In this document: positions 61,290 to 64,000 of the stretch, piece after piece
Layout of the letters: the number at the start of each line of letters is the position of its first letter
Position numbering within the stretch: position 1 is the first letter of the stretch
Assembly: GCF_003369915.1 (NCBI RefSeq)
Contig: NC_046677.1
Coordinates: 20,850,913-20,914,912 of the forward strand
Direction: 5' to 3'
Length of the DNA stretch: 64,000 nt
DNA from: Drosophila miranda
Taxonomy: Eukaryota > Arthropoda > Insecta > Diptera > Drosophilidae
The notes under the pieces: model-generated
What the model saw: only the letters and a program-made list of their open reading frames with translations
Databases searched by the model: none
Told to the model about the DNA's origin: nothing
Position numbers and translations under genes: made by a program

Positions 61290-62083
61290 GGCCAAACTCT
61301 GAGCTGGAAATGTCTATTCGCACACTGAGTGGGCGCTCGAGAGCTTGCAGAAGCCATAGAACGGGGTACGGTTCTGTTCTGACACTTCTCAAGGGTTGAA
61401 CAAATAGCAAAACAAAAAAGAGAGAGTGCGCGAGCTTGGGTTCCATTTTATATGTTATATATTTTGTTTATTCTTTAGTCGCAAGTTTTAAATTTAAATA
61501 GTTTAAACTAAAGTATTTTTAAATATTACACACACTTGAATTCAATCCTTGCTCGAATTATAGATAAGACGAGCCACTAATTACAGTTGTTAGGCTTTGA
61601 TATTACAGAATAGAAATCGGTAGAGAAAGGCGGATTCAAGTACTTTCTTACAGTAGTACTTTCCTCTGTAAAAGTACGAAATATCTGGCTCTAAATTGAA
61701 TACGGTTTTTGGAATCGATCGTTTGGGGGATATTGGACATGGCTAAACTTTAGATTCAGAGAAGGTGTGAAAACTATACAACAAATGTGGGGATTTCCAT
61801 CACTTACAACATCATCGGTTTTTTACTTAAAGATTATTGCGCGCTTCGTTCCACTCTACGGGATTGGTTTTTTAGCCTGATACACAAGTACATGTGTACA
61901 TGGATCGATCATAAATATAATAAACAGAAAACTGTCGCGTGCAGCAAGTAGGCGCACAGCGCAGAAATCACACACACACGCACATACATTAGGCTTAAGT
62001 GTAAATTTGTGGCTACTCAATACAAAAATACATTTGCACACAATTCTCATCATCATCCTCATTGTCATCCACATGCATTTAAT
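61290..62083 (-). other. Intergenic: SLC22 5' UTR and TM9SF2 3' UTR
   Basis: An AATAAA on the minus strand at 61467-61472 could end TM9SF2 transcripts, and an ATTAAA directly follows its stop. That leaves under 200 bp for the SLC22 promoter and leader. No other feature was seen; the sequence is AT-rich. Confidence 0.5.
61467..61472 (-). terminator. TM9SF2: Candidate poly(A) signal of TM9SF2
   Basis: AATAAA on the minus strand about 610 nt after the stop; the ATTAAA at about 62077-62082 is a proximal alternative. Confidence 0.35.
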
Positions 62084-64000
62084 TTAATCCACCTTGACCA
62101 CGCTGTAGATCTTCCGTATGAACCAGAAGCACGCAAAGAAACCAATTGTGCCGGTAAGCAAAAAGAACAGGAATACCATAATGGCCGTATAGCCAAAGTA
62201 CAGGAACGTCGAGGCACTATCCTTGATCGAGAGCTTCGTGATGAAGTAGTGACAGCAGTAGATGAACAGATAGACAGCCGTGAAACCCGATGTGAGAAAG
62301 GAGCGCCACCACCAATGATAATCCTCGGCACATAGATGGAAATAGCACAACAAAATGGTTGTCTCCGAGCACGTGATGACCAGTATAAGAAAGACCAGGA
62401 AGAGGAAACCAAACATATAGTACATCTGACTGGACCACAGTGAGCTCAGTATGAAGAAGAGCTGTATGAAAATGCAGCCAAAAGGCAGCACGCCGCCCAT
62501 AACGATGCCGGGTATCGGTTGTGTGTAAATCGATTGATCGGGTATCTGTCGTGGTATCTGATTGGTGCGCACCGGATGCTCCAAAGCCTACAAAATACAT
62601 TCAGAAATTAAGAATCAAAGTTTACGGTGTCTAATGAAATACTTACGCGTTTGCGGAAACCGAAATAGGCACCAACAAATGTCAGTGGCACTGAGACGCC
62701 AAACCAGAGGGCTAGCAGGGCAACCAATGTGCTAAATGGCACAGCACCCGAGCTATTCTCAAACCATAGCACCAGATTCATCACAAAGAACAGAGAGAAG
62801 ACAACACTGTATGGAATATAGCAGATAAATAAGCAAAGGCATTACAGAATATCAGCCACTACTCACCCGGGACACACAATCGAGGTTAGAATCACATTAC
62901 TCTTCCACTTGAGACCGCCAAAACTCTTGTAAATGCGCGCCGAGACATAACCAGCGGGTGTGCCCAACGAAACGAACAAAACCATCGAGCAGGTCATCAA
63001 AGCACCACGATTGGCCGGCGACAAGAAGCCCAGACAGGCAAAGGCCAATGTAATCATAGACATAACGAGCACCTGAATGCCAGAGCCCAGGAATACAGAC
63101 AGAAGCATGCCCTTGCGTGGCGGCCTAAAGACATCGCCATGAACCAACTTCCAGCCGAACTCCTCTTGGGCATCCTCGCCGCTGTCCATCTGATTGTATC
63201 TGGCTATGTCCTTGTGCAGAGTGCGCAGCATTATCATTGCCACCATACCGCTCAAGAAGAGCACAATCACCAGGGAATTGAGGATGGAGAACCACTGGAT
63301 ATTCGTATGGGGCATGGACTCTAGAATGTAATCCCAGCGTGACGACCACTTAATGGCATCGTTTTTCACAAACTTGACGCTGTACGTGTACACAATGTTC
63401 AGCTGCTCGCCGGTCTTCAGTGAGGTTTCGCTTATGGCCAGCGGCTCGGTGCTCAGGCAGTTCGGAGCCTTCGGATCGGTGTGCTTGATCGATTTGGGTG
63501 TGACCTTTACGGAAATGATACGTCCACTGTTGCCAAAACCAATGCCCCAGTCCTCGAGTTGCCCACTGTGATAGGTGATCTCCAGATCCACATGATTGAA
63601 GGGATAGTAGTGCATGGGCTGATTGTAAATAGAGTTGATGGGACAGCCCTCGCCATCGGTGCGCACGAGGCAGCCCATGGGGAAGCCAGTGCCACAGTAT
63701 TGTTTACCATTCTCCAACGGATAGCACCAGGTCACCGGCATATTGTCCACAATCCAATGATGTTGATAGTTCAGGCTGATGCCTTTCTTCAGGACCATCA
63801 TGCGACGATTGCTGATGGGATCACCACCCTTGTACTCCTTGGTGCAGGCCTACAGTTTACACAGAAATCCTAGAGTTATCTTTGCATTCTAGATTTACGT
63901 GTCCTGTCTACTTACCACAGAACATTGCTGATTCTCCAGGAACTGGATTTTATAGGGACCCGGGCGTATTCGCTCGCCAAAGACCACCTGTCCCAGATTC
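62084..64000 (-). CDS. TM9SF2: TM9SF2, nonaspanin transmembrane-9 superfamily protein, partial (N-terminus beyond window)
   Basis: Exons complement 63916..>64000, 62867..63849, 62647..62806 and 62084..62587, with consistent phases (donors GTAAGT, GTGAGT, GTAAGT). The visible part starts inside the lumenal domain ([17 protein letters not shown]) and runs to the C-terminus. Highly conserved family blocks include [65 protein letters not shown] and [14 protein letters not shown]. Nine membrane spans are expected; the first ([20 protein letters not shown]) and the C-terminal cluster are visible. The last residues, SVVKVD, contain the KxD signal that retains TM9SF proteins in the Golgi/endosomal system through COPI. 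Fly TM9SF proteins are implicated in phagocytosis and receptor trafficking. The melanogaster gene, CG9318, adjoins CG9317 as I recall, matching this order. Confidence 0.95.

Noticed and set aside
1..64000. CRISPR arrays, prokaryotic operons, phage or plasmid features
   Set aside because: Spliced fly genes throughout; no direct-repeat/spacer arrays, Shine-Dalgarno pattern or bacterial gene was seen.

Overview
The window is animal nuclear DNA from a Drosophila, most likely of the obscura group. The evidence is an almost complete Hr38 (NR4A nuclear receptor) gene with fly-type splice sites, glutamine and histidine tracts, fly codon use, and a foldback transposable element of the INE-1/DINE-1 type in the form I associate with obscura-group flies. 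The species call is inference; the genus call is firm.

Left part (1-5.7 kb): a minus-strand acyl-CoA/malonyl-CoA synthetase (ACSF3-like) runs off the left edge. It is divergent from a plus-strand intronless membrane RING-finger E3 ligase. After that come a small GC-rich open stretch and a 1.74-kb element with two ~0.5-kb inverted arms.

Middle (about 5.7-42 kb or further): Hr38 on the minus strand. Five coding exons (40455-40977, 12841-13178, 11010-12170, 9568-10666, 9234-9490) join in frame to a 1125-residue receptor. A 27.3-kb first coding intron and a ~3.5-kb AU-rich 3' UTR account for most of the window. The intron holds microsatellites, G-runs, scattered activator motifs and a few long, probably spurious, ORFs.

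42-55 kb: no convincing protein gene. It holds candidate Hr38 promoters and upstream noncoding exons, a degenerate INE-1-like fragment, a cluster of three perfect cAMP-response elements in 519 bp at 49 kb, and a repeat-rich stretch with CACTGAGAGAAAT-type termini.

Right part (55-64 kb): three compact minus-strand genes, head to tail: an F-box/leucine-rich protein (3 exons), an SLC22-type organic ion transporter (7 exons), and TM9SF2, which is cut by the right edge. From memory they match the melanogaster trio CG9316-CG9317-CG9318. Hr38 itself is an immediate-early, activity- and hormone-responsive transcription factor. The other genes look like housekeeping metabolism, membrane traffic, transport and ubiquitin functions, with no evident shared pathway.
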